DNA from: Streptomyces sp. NBC_01717 | GTDB lineage: Bacteria; Actinomycetota; Actinomycetes; Streptomycetales; Streptomycetaceae | Reading direction: 5' to 3' | DNA length: 64,000 nucleotides | Assembly (NCBI RefSeq): GCF_036248255.1 | Contig: NZ_CP109178.1 | Span: 6,908,001 to 6,972,000 of the forward strand | Part shown: one piece after another, positions 28,007-36,233 of the stretch | How the letters are laid out: each line of letters opens with the position of its first letter | How positions within the stretch are numbered: the first letter of the stretch is position 1 | The notes under the pieces: model-generated | What the model saw: the letters and a program-made list of their open reading frames with translations, nothing else | Databases searched by the model: none | What the model was told of the DNA's origin: nothing | Position numbers and translations under genes: made by a program

Positions 28007-28143
28007 CGCCGGATCAAACGGGCTCGGGCCCATGCGCGTCGAGATGTTGGTTCGACTCCAACCCGCGGAGCTTCGATCTGCGGTCGTCTAAAGGAAGGAC
28101 GCGGCGACATTACGACTGACCCGGGCTCTTAAAAGTGCCGGCG
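28007..28143 (+). ncRNA. Circularly permuted tRNA-mimic RNA 2 (YrlA/Y RNA-like candidate)
   Basis: Same permuted order as the first unit. CGTCG (28037-28041), 4-base variable region, T-arm GTTGG-TTCGACT-CCAAC (28046-28062), acceptor 3' strand CCGCGGA (28063-28069), a 7-base loop GCTTCGA, acceptor 5' strand TCTGCGG (28077-28083), a Gln-like D-arm TCGTCTAAAGGAAGGACG (28084-28101), then CGGCG (28102-28106). The acceptor stem pairs 7/7 with one G-U, and the anticodon-position stem 5/5 with one G-U. No anticodon loop or CCA is encoded. CGCCGG (28007) can pair with CCGGCG (28138), which may close the RNA. The sequence differs from unit 1, so this is not a simple tandem duplication. Confidence 0.65.
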
Positions 28144-28166
28144 TGCCGAATGGGCGGCATCAATCA

Positions 28167-28197
28167 GGGCCCGGGGGCCGGCTACGCCCCCGGGTCC
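28167..28197. terminator. Terminator between the RNA region and the convergent peptidase gene
   Basis: A 12-bp stem (CCCGGGGGC / GCCCCCGGG core at 28170-28178 and 28186-28194) with a 7-base loop, overlapping the last codons of the minus-strand peptidase gene. Confidence 0.8.
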
Positions 28198-28835
28198 GCT
28201 CCCGTTTCCGGCCCCTGCCGCGTGTCGCCGGTGAGCGATACCCCGCGTCCGGCGAAGAATCCTTCGAAGTCCGTCAGGGGCAGTTCCGCGGCCCGAGTCG
28301 TGGCCGTCGTGCCCGACGGGTTGTGGAAGTGGACGCCGTTGCCGTCCGGTGAACGGGACGTCACCAGCACCAGATGCCCGCCCCGGCCCGGAGCAGGCAG
28401 CTCCGGATGCCGGATCCCGTAGTGCACCGACGCCATCACCGTCCGCCCCTCGTCCAGCAGGGCCATGATCTCGTCCGTCGACAGGTGGCGGTGGACGGTG
28501 GCTTCGAGGCCGTGCGCCTCCCGCACGTACTCCGCGAAGGGTGCGTAGACCAGGCCCCGGATCGCCCCCTCCGCATCCTCCGTGTACGCGCCGTACTTGA
28601 GCGCCCCGTCACGCAGGGCGAACAGCGGCGGAGCGCCGGCGCCGAGCGCCATACGCAGACAGGTCACACCGCACAGGTGACCTGCCCAGCGCGCGTACTC
28701 GGCGGGTGAGTCCGCCCCGGAGTCCGCCCAGCCCGGGTCGTCGGCCGGATCGAGTCCGCCCTCGACGATCGCGCCGACGAGCCCGGGCGAGGCGAACTGC
28801 GTATGGACGGGCAGCCGGCAGGCGGGGCAGGTCAC
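28182..28835 (-). CDS. C39-like papain-fold peptidase
   Basis: A 217-residue protein with a peptidase C39-like triad: Cys in HLCGVTCLRMAL (about residues 53-64), His in GGHLVLVTSR (about 152) and Asn/Asp in HFHNPSG. The N-terminal CPACRLPVH could bind zinc. No signal peptide is evident, so it is probably cytoplasmic. The start is GTG at 28833-28835, overlapping the aminotransferase stop (GTGA), so it is translationally coupled as the second gene of that operon. Confidence 0.82.
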   Translation of the reverse strand: MTCPACRLPVHTQFASPGLVGAIVEGGLDPADDPGWADSGADSPAEYARWAGHLCGVTCLRMALGAGAPPLFALRDGALKYGAYTEDAEGAIRGLVYAPFAEYVREAHGLEATVHRHLSTDEIMALLDEGRTVMASVHYGIRHPELPAPGRGGHLVLVTSRSPDGNGVHFHNPSGTTATTRAAELPLTDFEGFFAGRGVSLTGDTRQGPETGADPGA

Positions 28836-30043
28836 TGACGGTATCCGTTCAGGAAGCGGCCGATGCGGCTGATCGCCGCGTCGAGATCGTCAGCGTACGG
28901 GAGGGTCAGGATCCGGAAGTGGTCGGGACGCGGCCAGTTGAAGCCGGTGCCCTGCACCACCTGGATCTTCTCGCGCAGCAGCAGATCGAGGACGAACTTC
29001 TCGTCGTCGACGATGTTGTGCACCTTCGGATCGATGCGCGGGAACGCGTACAGCGCCCCCTTCGGCTTCACGCACGACACCCCAGGGATCTCGTTCAGCT
29101 TCTCCCAGGCCCGGTTGCGCTGTTCGTACAGCCTGCCGCCCGGCGCCACCAGCTCGCGGATGGACTGCCGGCCGCCGAGCGCGGCCTGAATGGCGTACTG
29201 GGCGGGCGCGTTCGGGCACAGCCGCATGGAGGCGAGCATGGTCAGGCCCTCCAGATAGTTGCCGGCGTGCTGCTGCGGACCCGACACCACCATCCAGCCG
29301 GAGCGGAACCCTGCCACCCGGTACGTCTTGGACAGACCGCTGAAGGTGAGGCAGACCAGGTCGGGGGCGAGGACCGCCACACTGTGGTGCTCGGCGTCGT
29401 CGTACAGGATCTGGTCGTAGATCTCGTCGGCGAGGACCAGCAGACCGTGCCGGCGCGCCAGGTCGAGGATGCCTTCGAGGATCTCGCGCGGATAGACGGC
29501 GCCGGTCGGGTTGTTCGGGTTGATGATCACGACGGCCTTGGTGCGGTCGGTGATCTTCGATGCCATGTCGGCGAGGTCCGGGTTCCAGTCCGACGCCTCG
29601 TCGCAGGTGTAGTGCACGGCCTTGCCGCCCGCCAGGGTGACCACCGCGGTCCACAGCGGATAGTCGGGCGACGGGATCAGCACCTCGTCGCCGTCCTCCA
29701 GCAGGGCCTGTACGGACATGGAGATCAGCTCGGACACCCCGTTGCCGAGGAAGATGTCGTCCACCCCGACATCGGCCAGGCCCATTGCCTGGTAGCGCTG
29801 CGCCACCGCGCGGCGGGCGGAGAGGATGCCGCGCGAATCGCTGTAGCCGTGGGCCTGCGGGAGCATCCGGATCATGTCCTGGACGATCTCCTCCGGCGCC
29901 TCGAAGCCGAAGAGCGCGGGGTTGCCCGTGTTGAGACGGAGCACGCTGTGGCCCGCCTCCTCCAGGGCGTTGGCGTGCTCGATGACCGGGCCCCGGATCT
30001 CGTAACAGACCTCGTTGAGCTTGCTGGACTGCCGGAATTCCAT
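28832..30043 (-). CDS. Pyridoxal-phosphate aminotransferase (AlaA-like)
   Basis: A 403-residue class I aminotransferase starting at ATG 30043. The PLP Lys lies in FSGLSKTYRVAGFRSGW, with NPNNPTGAVYPREIL (Asn contact to the cofactor), DEIYDQILYDD and the substrate-binding Arg near HFRILTLPY. Closest remembered relatives are bacterial alanine transaminases (AlaA/AlaT), converting pyruvate and glutamate to alanine and 2-oxoglutarate. It is divergent from an HxlR regulator with palindromic sites between them, and coupled to the downstream peptidase gene. Confidence 0.9.
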   Translation of the reverse strand: MEFRQSSKLNEVCYEIRGPVIEHANALEEAGHSVLRLNTGNPALFGFEAPEEIVQDMIRMLPQAHGYSDSRGILSARRAVAQRYQAMGLADVGVDDIFLGNGVSELISMSVQALLEDGDEVLIPSPDYPLWTAVVTLAGGKAVHYTCDEASDWNPDLADMASKITDRTKAVVIINPNNPTGAVYPREILEGILDLARRHGLLVLADEIYDQILYDDAEHHSVAVLAPDLVCLTFSGLSKTYRVAGFRSGWMVVSGPQQHAGNYLEGLTMLASMRLCPNAPAQYAIQAALGGRQSIRELVAPGGRLYEQRNRAWEKLNEIPGVSCVKPKGALYAFPRIDPKVHNIVDDEKFVLDLLLREKIQVVQGTGFNWPRPDHFRILTLPYADDLDAAISRIGRFLNGYRQ

Positions 30044-30071
30044 GCGGTGGCCTCCCCGACCTGATTGCGTA

Positions 30072-30106
30072 CTTGGTTTTACCAAGCTCGGGCTTGGAAA
30101 GTCCAA
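30072..30106. promoter_or_regulatory. Twin operator-like palindromes between divergent genes
   Basis: CTTGG-TTTTA-CCAAG (30072-30086) and TTGGA-AAG-TCCAA (30094-30106). Their centres are 21 bases apart, about two helical turns, so two dimers could bind the same face of the DNA. The likely ligand is the HxlR-type regulator encoded at 30129. Confidence 0.6.
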
Positions 30107-30128
30107 CAACATGTCTAGACTGCGTCGC

Positions 30129-30797
30129 ATGCCACGTCAGCAGCAGCCGCCCGCACGCTCCGCGCGCCGCCGAAGTTACGACCAGTTCTGCGCCACCGCC
30201 CGGGCCCTCGACGCCGTCGGAGACCGGTGGACCCTGCTGATAGTCCGTGAACTGCTGGCCGGACCGCGCCGCTACACCGATCTGCACGCCGACCTTCCCG
30301 GCGTCAGTACGGACGTCCTCGCCTCACGCCTCAAGGACATGGAACAGAGCGGCCTGGCCACCCGCCGGCGGCTGCCGCCGCCCGCCGCCGCCTCGGTGTA
30401 CGAACTGACCGAGCGCGGCCACGGGTTGCTGCCGGTCCTCGCCGCGCTCGCCGAGTGGGGCGCGCCCGCGATCGGCGAACGGCGGCCGACCGATGCGGTG
30501 CGGGCCCACTGGTTCGCGCTTCCGCTGTTGCGGGTGCTGGACGGGCCGGCTCACGAAGGAGTCGTCGAAGTCCACCTCGATGAGGGCGAGTTCCACGTGC
30601 GGGTGGGTGGGCCCGCCGACGGTGCGGGGGTGTACGGGGACGGACCCGCCGCTCACGCCGACGCCCGGATCATGCTCGACGTCGAGGTCTGTCTCGCGCT
30701 CGGGCGGGGCGAGTGCACGCTCGCCGAGGCCGTGAAGGACGGACGCGTCGAGGTCGTGGGCGAGGGGCCGCTGGCCGGAGAGCTTCGGGGCGAATGA
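30129..30797 (+). CDS. HxlR-type winged-helix regulator with C-terminal sterol carrier-like domain
   Basis: A 222-residue protein. The HxlR winged helix covers about residues 14-110, with the typical DRWTLLIVRELLAGPRRYTDL and VLASRLKDMEQSGL. The C-terminal 100 residues resemble an SCP2-like ligand-binding domain (LDVEVCLALGRGECTLAEAVKDG). ATG 30129 gives the usual short N-terminus; ATG 30111 is an alternative. It probably senses a small hydrophobic ligand and controls itself and the divergent aminotransferase through the palindromes between them. Confidence 0.85.
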   Translation: MPRQQQPPARSARRRSYDQFCATARALDAVGDRWTLLIVRELLAGPRRYTDLHADLPGVSTDVLASRLKDMEQSGLATRRRLPPPAAASVYELTERGHGLLPVLAALAEWGAPAIGERRPTDAVRAHWFALPLLRVLDGPAHEGVVEVHLDEGEFHVRVGGPADGAGVYGDGPAAHADARIMLDVEVCLALGRGECTLAEAVKDGRVEVVGEGPLAGELRGE

Positions 30798-30908
30798 CCA
30801 TCATGCGACTGTCGTATGACCGTCGTGTCCGGATGATTCCGCGTGTCAACTCCCGGGTAGCGTGGGGGCATTTGGGATGTCCTTGACGTCGAGGCGGAGA
30901 GGGTTCGC

Positions 30909-31424
30909 ATGAGAATAGGCAGACAACAGGAACGGCGGGAACGGCAGGACCAGCACGGGCAACAGGTGCGATTCGGCAAGGCCTTGGTCGGCGGTGGCTG
31001 TGTGGCCGCCCTCGGCTTCGGACCCTCGGCGGCCATGGCCGCGCCCGGCAGCGGGGTGAGCGGCACGGTGGTCGCGAAGGGCACGTCGACCGGGAAGCTG
31101 AAGGTCAAGACGCCGAAGGGCCGGACAGATGTGACCTTCCGGACGATCACCGTGGAACCCGGCGGCTCCACCGGCTGGCACACCCACAGCGGTCAGGTGA
31201 TCGCCGTCGTCCAGTCGGGGACGCTGACCCGCATACTGGACGACTGCTCGGTCGAGGTGATGGCCGCGGGCACGTCGTTCATCGAGCCGGCCGGCGCCCA
31301 CCGCCCCCACATCGGACGTAACCTGGGCACCGAGTCGGTCGTGCTCTGGGTGACCTATCTGCTGCCCGAGGGCAGTGCACTCTCCGACGACGCCGATGCG
31401 GTGGACTGCGGCGCGAAGAAGTGA
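30909..31424 (+). CDS. Secreted cupin-domain protein
   Basis: A 171-residue protein with a basic N-terminus, hydrophobic segment and likely cleavage at AAMAA (about residue 45), then one cupin domain with metal-ligand motif GWHTHSG and FIEPAGAHRPH. RBS GGAGAGG precedes ATG 30909. No partner gene is obvious. Function unknown beyond a metal-binding beta-barrel. Confidence 0.82.
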   Translation: MRIGRQQERRERQDQHGQQVRFGKALVGGGCVAALGFGPSAAMAAPGSGVSGTVVAKGTSTGKLKVKTPKGRTDVTFRTITVEPGGSTGWHTHSGQVIAVVQSGTLTRILDDCSVEVMAAGTSFIEPAGAHRPHIGRNLGTESVVLWVTYLLPEGSALSDDADAVDCGAKK

Positions 31425-31723
31425 CGTGGCGCGAGAGGCTCGCCCACCGCCGTCGCCGGCCGTCGGTCGGCGAGCGTCTCCCCGTACGTCTCCGGAACCG
31501 GGGCGGCTGCGCGCGCTCGGCGCCCACCGCTCCGGAACCCGGGCGGAACCCAGGGGCCCTCGCCCGAGGAACGGCGGAGCAACGCGACATCGACATCGTC
31601 CGGTCCGTGCCCGACGACCGCTTCGCCGCCTGAGTCGCCGCCGCCGACGAACCCGACGAGCGAGCACCCCGTCGGCGGGACGGCCGGCGCCGACGCACGG
31701 GCGCCGGGAGCGATGATGGACGG
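31425..31723. other. Intergenic stretch without a supported gene
   Basis: About 300 bases between the cupin and the uridine-kinase-like gene. Short frames exist but none has both an RBS and protein-like composition; I also see no clear terminator. Confidence 0.5.
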
Positions 31724-32371
31724 GTGCGACTTGAACCGATCACCTGGGAACGGCTGGCCGAAGCGTTTGCCGCGCATGCCGACGGACTGAGGCCGGCCGA
31801 CGGCGGGCCGTGGCTCAAGGTCGCTGTCGACGGCGCTCCGGCCGCCCGCACCGGGGAGCTGGCGGAGCGTGTCGCCGAGGCGCTGCGGATCCGCGGCCGT
31901 GCGGTGTTCGTCGTGTCCACCCAGGGGTTCCTGCGCCCGGCGAGCCTGCGGTACGAGTACGGCAAGGAGGACCCCGACTCGTACTTCGACAGCTGGTTCG
32001 ACACGGGTGCGCTCTGGCGCGAGGTCTTCGGGCCGCTGGAGGCGGGTGGCAGCGGGCGCGTGCTGCCCGATCTGTGGGACCCGGCGACGGACCGGGCCAC
32101 CCGCAGTCCCTACCAGCGGCTCCCGGAGGGCGGTGTGCTGGTGGTGCATGGGCCGTTGCTGCTCGGGCACTGGTTCCCGTTCGACGCGAGCGTCCACCTG
32201 CGGCTCTCGCCGGGTGCGTTGCGGCGGCGTACCGAGGAGAGCGAGCGGTGGACCCTGCCCGCCTTCGCGCGGTACGAGGACGAGGCGGCGCCCGCCGGGC
32301 GCGCGGACGCGGTCGTCCGGGCCGACGATCCGCTCCACCCGGCCTGGACCGGTCTGCCCCAGGAGAGTTAG
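31724..32371 (+). CDS. Uridine kinase-like protein lacking a P-loop
   Basis: A 215-residue protein starting at GTG 31724. The overall pattern matches actinobacterial proteins annotated as uridine kinase: KVAVDGAPAARTG in the P-loop position, FLRPASLRYEYGKEDPDSYFDSWFD and LVVHGPLLLG. The canonical GxxGxGKS/T is missing: GAPAARTGEL has no Lys, so ATP binding in the classical manner is doubtful. It may be a degenerate kinase or use a different site. Confidence 0.78.
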   Translation: MRLEPITWERLAEAFAAHADGLRPADGGPWLKVAVDGAPAARTGELAERVAEALRIRGRAVFVVSTQGFLRPASLRYEYGKEDPDSYFDSWFDTGALWREVFGPLEAGGSGRVLPDLWDPATDRATRSPYQRLPEGGVLVVHGPLLLGHWFPFDASVHLRLSPGALRRRTEESERWTLPAFARYEDEAAPAGRADAVVRADDPLHPAWTGLPQES

Positions 32372-32400
32372 AGGCCGGCCCGTCGGAAAAGGCCTCGAGG

Positions 32401-33297
32401 TCACATACCGGGGCGGCCCCCGACCGTCGTGACCGCCTCGGCCCCCGACCGGCAGCCCGCCGCCGCGGCCGTGGCATCGTCCGCCCCGGCCAGCCGCGCC
32501 GCAAGGAACCCTCCGGTGAAGGCGTCGCCGGCCCCCGTCGAGTCCACCGCTCCTCGCACCGGGACGGCCGGAATGCGCCCGGTCACCGTCCCTCCGGCGG
32601 CCAGCAGGGCTCCCTCCTCGCCCAGGGTGACGACGACCTTCGGAACCAGAAGGCTCAACTTGGCCGCGGCATCGGCTGTTTCGGGGAGGCCGGTGAGCAG
32701 CCGGGCCTCGTCCGCGTTCGGCAGCAGCAGCTCCGTCCCCTCCACGGCCGTCAGGAACGGGCCGACGCCGAGCTCGGCGAGGAAGCCCGCGGAGGCGGGG
32801 TCCACGCTCGCCGGGATGGACCGCCGCCGGGCCTCCCGCAGGGCGAGCAGGGCCGTGGCGCGACTCGTGGCGGCGAAGAGGAGGTAACCGGAGACATGAA
32901 GATGTGCGATGCCGTCGAGCATCGAAGGCGACCAGTTGTCGGGGGACAGACGCAGTACGGCGCCGCTGTCGGTGAGGAAGGTGCGCTCGGCGGCGGAGTC
33001 GACGAGCGCGACGACGGTGGCGGTCGGCGCCTCGTCGTCCACGGCCAGCAGCGGACGTACCCCCGCCCGGCGCAGCACGTCCTCGTGCCAGGCGGCGGAG
33101 TCGGCGCCCACCCGTGCCAGCAGCCTTACGTCCCGGCAGCCCGAACGCACCGCCCAGCAGGCGACATTGGCACCGGCCCCACCCGGCAGCGTGCTGATCC
33201 GGGCCACCGTGTCCGTGCCGTGCACGAGAGGCCCCCCGTGCCGCGCCACCACATCCGTGACCACGTCCCCGACGACGAGAAGACCGCCGTCGGTCAT
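32401..33297 (-). CDS. psuK: PfkB-family carbohydrate kinase, probable pseudouridine kinase
   Basis: A 298-residue ribokinase-fold enzyme. GGAGANVACWAVRSG near the N-terminus and the catalytic DSTGAGDAFTGGFLAARLAG (about residue 247) are PfkB signatures. Its ATG overlaps the stop of psuG by four bases (ATGA), so together they should convert pseudouridine to pseudouridine 5'-phosphate and then to uracil and ribose 5-phosphate. The pseudouridine assignment comes from this coupling; the fold alone would allow other sugars. Confidence 0.85.
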   Translation of the reverse strand: MTDGGLLVVGDVVTDVVARHGGPLVHGTDTVARISTLPGGAGANVACWAVRSGCRDVRLLARVGADSAAWHEDVLRRAGVRPLLAVDDEAPTATVVALVDSAAERTFLTDSGAVLRLSPDNWSPSMLDGIAHLHVSGYLLFAATSRATALLALREARRRSIPASVDPASAGFLAELGVGPFLTAVEGTELLLPNADEARLLTGLPETADAAAKLSLLVPKVVVTLGEEGALLAAGGTVTGRIPAVPVRGAVDSTGAGDAFTGGFLAARLAGADDATAAAAGCRSGAEAVTTVGGRPGM

Positions 33298-34274
33298 TGC
33301 GCGGCCGCCGCCTTCGGCCCGGCTGTTGCGTGTCCCGCCGCGGACCGGGCAACCGCGATCCGCGCAGCAAGGGATACATTTCCGCGCACGGCCGCCAGGT
33401 TGGCCTCCAGTGAGGCCCCTCCGGTGTGCTGCATCAGGTGGTCCAGCAGGAACGGCGTGACGGCCTGCCCCACGATGCCGCGCTCCCGGCACGCGTCCAG
33501 CGCCTGGGCCAGCACCCGGTCGTGCAGGGCGGGATCCAGCTGATCCTCCTGCGGCACGGGGTTGGCGACGATCAGCGCCGTGCCGGGGCCGCCCAGGGTC
33601 TCCCTGGCCCGGATCACCTCCACGACCTCCTCCGGCGCACGCACCGTCCAGTCGACGGGTTCGCCCGAACTGCTCAGATAGAAGCCGGGGAAGTGCTCCG
33701 TGCCGTAGCCGAGCACCCCGACCCCGAGCGTCTCCAGGCGCTGCAGCGTGGCCGGGACGTCCAGGATCGACTTCACGCCGGCGCACACCACCGTGATGTC
33801 GGTGCGGGCGAGCAGCCGGAGATCCGCGGACTCGTCCTGGGTCGCGGTCCAGTCCCGGTGTACGCCGCCGAGGCCGCCGGTCGCGAAGACGCGCAGGCCC
33901 GCGCGGGCCGCGAGGAACGCGGTCGCGGACACGGTCGTCGCCCCGCTCGCACCGGCCGCCAGCGCCGGCGCCAGGTCGCGGTGCCCGAGCTTCCGCATCG
34001 CCGGATCCTCGGCAACCCTTTCCAACTGATCCTTGTCCAGGCCGATATGGGCCCGTCCGTCCAGTACGGCGATGGTCGCGGGAACGGCACCAGCGGATCG
34101 CACGAGCTCCTCCAGCTCTTCCGCGACCCGTCGATTCCGGGGGCGCGGCAGTCCGTGCGCGATGATCGTCGACTCCAGGGCCACGGCGGGGCGGTGCGCG
34201 GCGAGGGCTTCCTGTACCTCGGCGGAGAGGACCGGTACGTACGGGTGGGCGCTGTCCGGCGCGTTCAGTGACAT
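33294..34274 (-). CDS. psuG: Pseudouridine-5'-phosphate glycosidase
   Basis: A 326-residue enzyme that splits (reversibly) pseudouridine 5'-phosphate into uracil and ribose 5-phosphate. Characteristic stretches are ALESTIIAHGLPRPRN near the N-terminus, GASGATTVSATAFLA, FATGGLGGVHR and VCAGVKSILDVPATLQ, which includes the conserved Lys. ATG 34274 has AGGG 8 bases upstream; a GTG two codons earlier is too close to that RBS. It is the first gene of a two-gene operon with psuK. Confidence 0.95.
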   Translation of the reverse strand: MSLNAPDSAHPYVPVLSAEVQEALAAHRPAVALESTIIAHGLPRPRNRRVAEELEELVRSAGAVPATIAVLDGRAHIGLDKDQLERVAEDPAMRKLGHRDLAPALAAGASGATTVSATAFLAARAGLRVFATGGLGGVHRDWTATQDESADLRLLARTDITVVCAGVKSILDVPATLQRLETLGVGVLGYGTEHFPGFYLSSSGEPVDWTVRAPEEVVEVIRARETLGGPGTALIVANPVPQEDQLDPALHDRVLAQALDACRERGIVGQAVTPFLLDHLMQHTGGASLEANLAAVRGNVSLAARIAVARSAAGHATAGPKAAAAQ

Positions 34275-34425
34275 GTCCACATCCCTGTCGCGGCCGGACT
34301 TCCCTCAAACGTGACCCGGGACCCGAACAGCCGCTGGACCGTGTGGCACGAGCCGGACCGGTCCGGCTCCATCCGGCCGGTCCTGATCGCGAGACGTCCG
34401 GCGGCGGTCGCTAGGGTGACCGGCC

Positions 34426-34788
34426 ATGACCACATTTGATCAAGCGCCCGCCTCCTTCGCCGTGCACATCCCCGACGCCGAGCTCGAACCGGAGCCGCTC
34501 GACCCCGCGCAGATCGTGTCGGGCGAGCCCGTGGTGACCGGCAAGGTGCTGTGGGAGTCCGCCGACGGCAAGCAGGTGCGGGGCATCTGGCAGATCACGC
34601 CGGGCGTGGTCACCGACACCGAGGCCGACGAACTGTTCGTGGTCGTCAGCGGGCGCGCGACCGTCGCGGTCGAAAACGGCGCGACACTGCAGATCGGTCC
34701 CGGTGACGCCTGCGTCCTGCGCGAGGGCGACCGTACGACCTGGACCGTGCACGAGACGCTGCGCAAGGCGTACCACATCAGCCTCTGA
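34426..34788 (+). CDS. Cupin-domain protein
   Basis: A 120-residue single-domain cupin without signal peptide. GIWQITPGVVTDTEADELFVV and IGPGDACVLREGDRTTW match the two cupin motifs, but the usual His ligands are replaced (TEADELF), as in DUF861-type (ureidoglycolate/ethanolamine-like) cupins. Metal binding is uncertain. Divergent from psuG. Confidence 0.82.
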   Translation: MTTFDQAPASFAVHIPDAELEPEPLDPAQIVSGEPVVTGKVLWESADGKQVRGIWQITPGVVTDTEADELFVVVSGRATVAVENGATLQIGPGDACVLREGDRTTWTVHETLRKAYHISL

Positions 34789-34875
34789 GGACCCGGGGTC
34801 TGTCGCTGCCCTGGCCGGGGCTGCCTTGCTCTGCGGACCTGGCCCCGCGATGTCCGTCCTGTGGATCCCGCCCGG

Positions 34876-36168
34876 TCAGGCGGTGGCGGGCCGGGTCAGC
34901 GCGCGGCGCAGCGCCAGTGCCGCCATCGGCAGCAACAGGCACGCGCCGACCGCGTTCAGCCAGCCGTAGCTCGCCTGGGAGACGATCACCCCGGCGACCG
35001 CACCGCCGATGCCCGCCGCCGTGTTCATGGTCAGGTCCGACAGGCCCTGCACGGCGGCGCGGGCGGGCTGCGGTACGGAGTCGGTGAGGAGCGCCGAACC
35101 GGCGACCAACCCCGCCGACCAGCCGAGACCGAGCACGAACAGGCCGACGGCCGTCCGGCCGTGGCTGGGGCCGGCGGTGCCGGCCAGCAGCGCGGCGCAC
35201 GACAGCAGCCCGGCCGCCAGTCCGATCACGGTGAGCCGTCCGAACCTGTCGGCGAGCCAGCCCATCACCGGCGAGAACGCGTACATACCCGCGATATGAC
35301 CGCTGATGACCAGGCCGATCAGCTCGAGGTCCGCACCGTGGTGGCCCAGGTGGACCGGGGTCATCACCATGATCGAGACCATCGCGGTGTGCGACACGGC
35401 GACCGTCAGCAGCGCCAGCCGGGCCATCGGCGAGGCCCGCACCGCCGCCAGACCCGCACGCAGCGAACGGCCGGCTGCGGACCGGCTGTCCTGCGGCGCC
35501 AGCGCACGTGCGGTGAGCAGCGGATCGGGCCGCAGCAGCACCCCGACCACCACTGCGGCGAGCAGGAAGATGGCCGCAGCCATGAGGAACGGTCCGGCCG
35601 TCTCGGATATGGATGTGCCACGGAAGACATGGCCCGCCGGAGCCGCGATGTTCGGCCCGAGGACCGAACCGATCGTGGTGGCCCAGATGACGGTGGAGAT
35701 CGCCCGTCCTCGGCGGTCCGGCTCGGCCAGATCGGCGGCGGCGAACCGGGCCTGCAGATTGGCCGACGAACCGGCACCGAACCCGGCCATGCCGAGCAGC
35801 AGCAACGGGAAACTGCCCACGACGGTGGCCAGGACCACCAGGGTGGCGCCGAGCGCACCGATCAGATAAGCCAGTACGAGGCCGGGGCGCCGGCCCCGCG
35901 AGGTCATCAGCGCGGCCAGCGGCAGCGACAGTAGCGCCGTACCGGTCACCGACGCCGTCGGGGCGAGACCGGACAGCGCCTCCGAGCCGCTCACCTCCGT
36001 CGCCAGTACGGGAGCCAGGGCGATACCGATGGGCACGCCGAGCCCGCCGAGTATCTGGCTGGCGATGAGCACCGCCGACGTTCGGCGCCGCAGGGCGGGG
36101 AGTTCCGCCGCGGTGACGGGACGGCCGTGCCCGGCGGGGGTGTCAGGTGCGTCGAGGGCGTTGGTCAC
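34876..36168 (-). CDS. MFS transporter
   Basis: A 430-residue major facilitator with twelve hydrophobic segments in two halves. The loop 2-3 motif region reads ALMTSRGRRPGLVLAY, and the second-half equivalent MGWLADRFGRLTVIG carries a clean DRxGRR-like motif. Start GTG 36168, because a longer upstream frame overlaps ogt in shadow composition. Likely a drug or metabolite exporter; substrate unknown. Confidence 0.9.
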   Translation of the reverse strand: MTNALDAPDTPAGHGRPVTAAELPALRRRTSAVLIASQILGGLGVPIGIALAPVLATEVSGSEALSGLAPTASVTGTALLSLPLAALMTSRGRRPGLVLAYLIGALGATLVVLATVVGSFPLLLLGMAGFGAGSSANLQARFAAADLAEPDRRGRAISTVIWATTIGSVLGPNIAAPAGHVFRGTSISETAGPFLMAAAIFLLAAVVVGVLLRPDPLLTARALAPQDSRSAAGRSLRAGLAAVRASPMARLALLTVAVSHTAMVSIMVMTPVHLGHHGADLELIGLVISGHIAGMYAFSPVMGWLADRFGRLTVIGLAAGLLSCAALLAGTAGPSHGRTAVGLFVLGLGWSAGLVAGSALLTDSVPQPARAAVQGLSDLTMNTAAGIGGAVAGVIVSQASYGWLNAVGACLLLPMAALALRRALTRPATA

Positions 36169-36233
36169 TGACAGAGTGTGCCAGCTCGCATGCAGGTGCG
36201 AAAACGGTCCGGGGGCGGCTGTGGCGAGCGGCC

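Noticed and set aside
31421..31633. A 70-codon open frame after the secreted cupin gene
   Set aside because: Arg/Pro-rich composition without RBS or recognised motif; probably non-coding.
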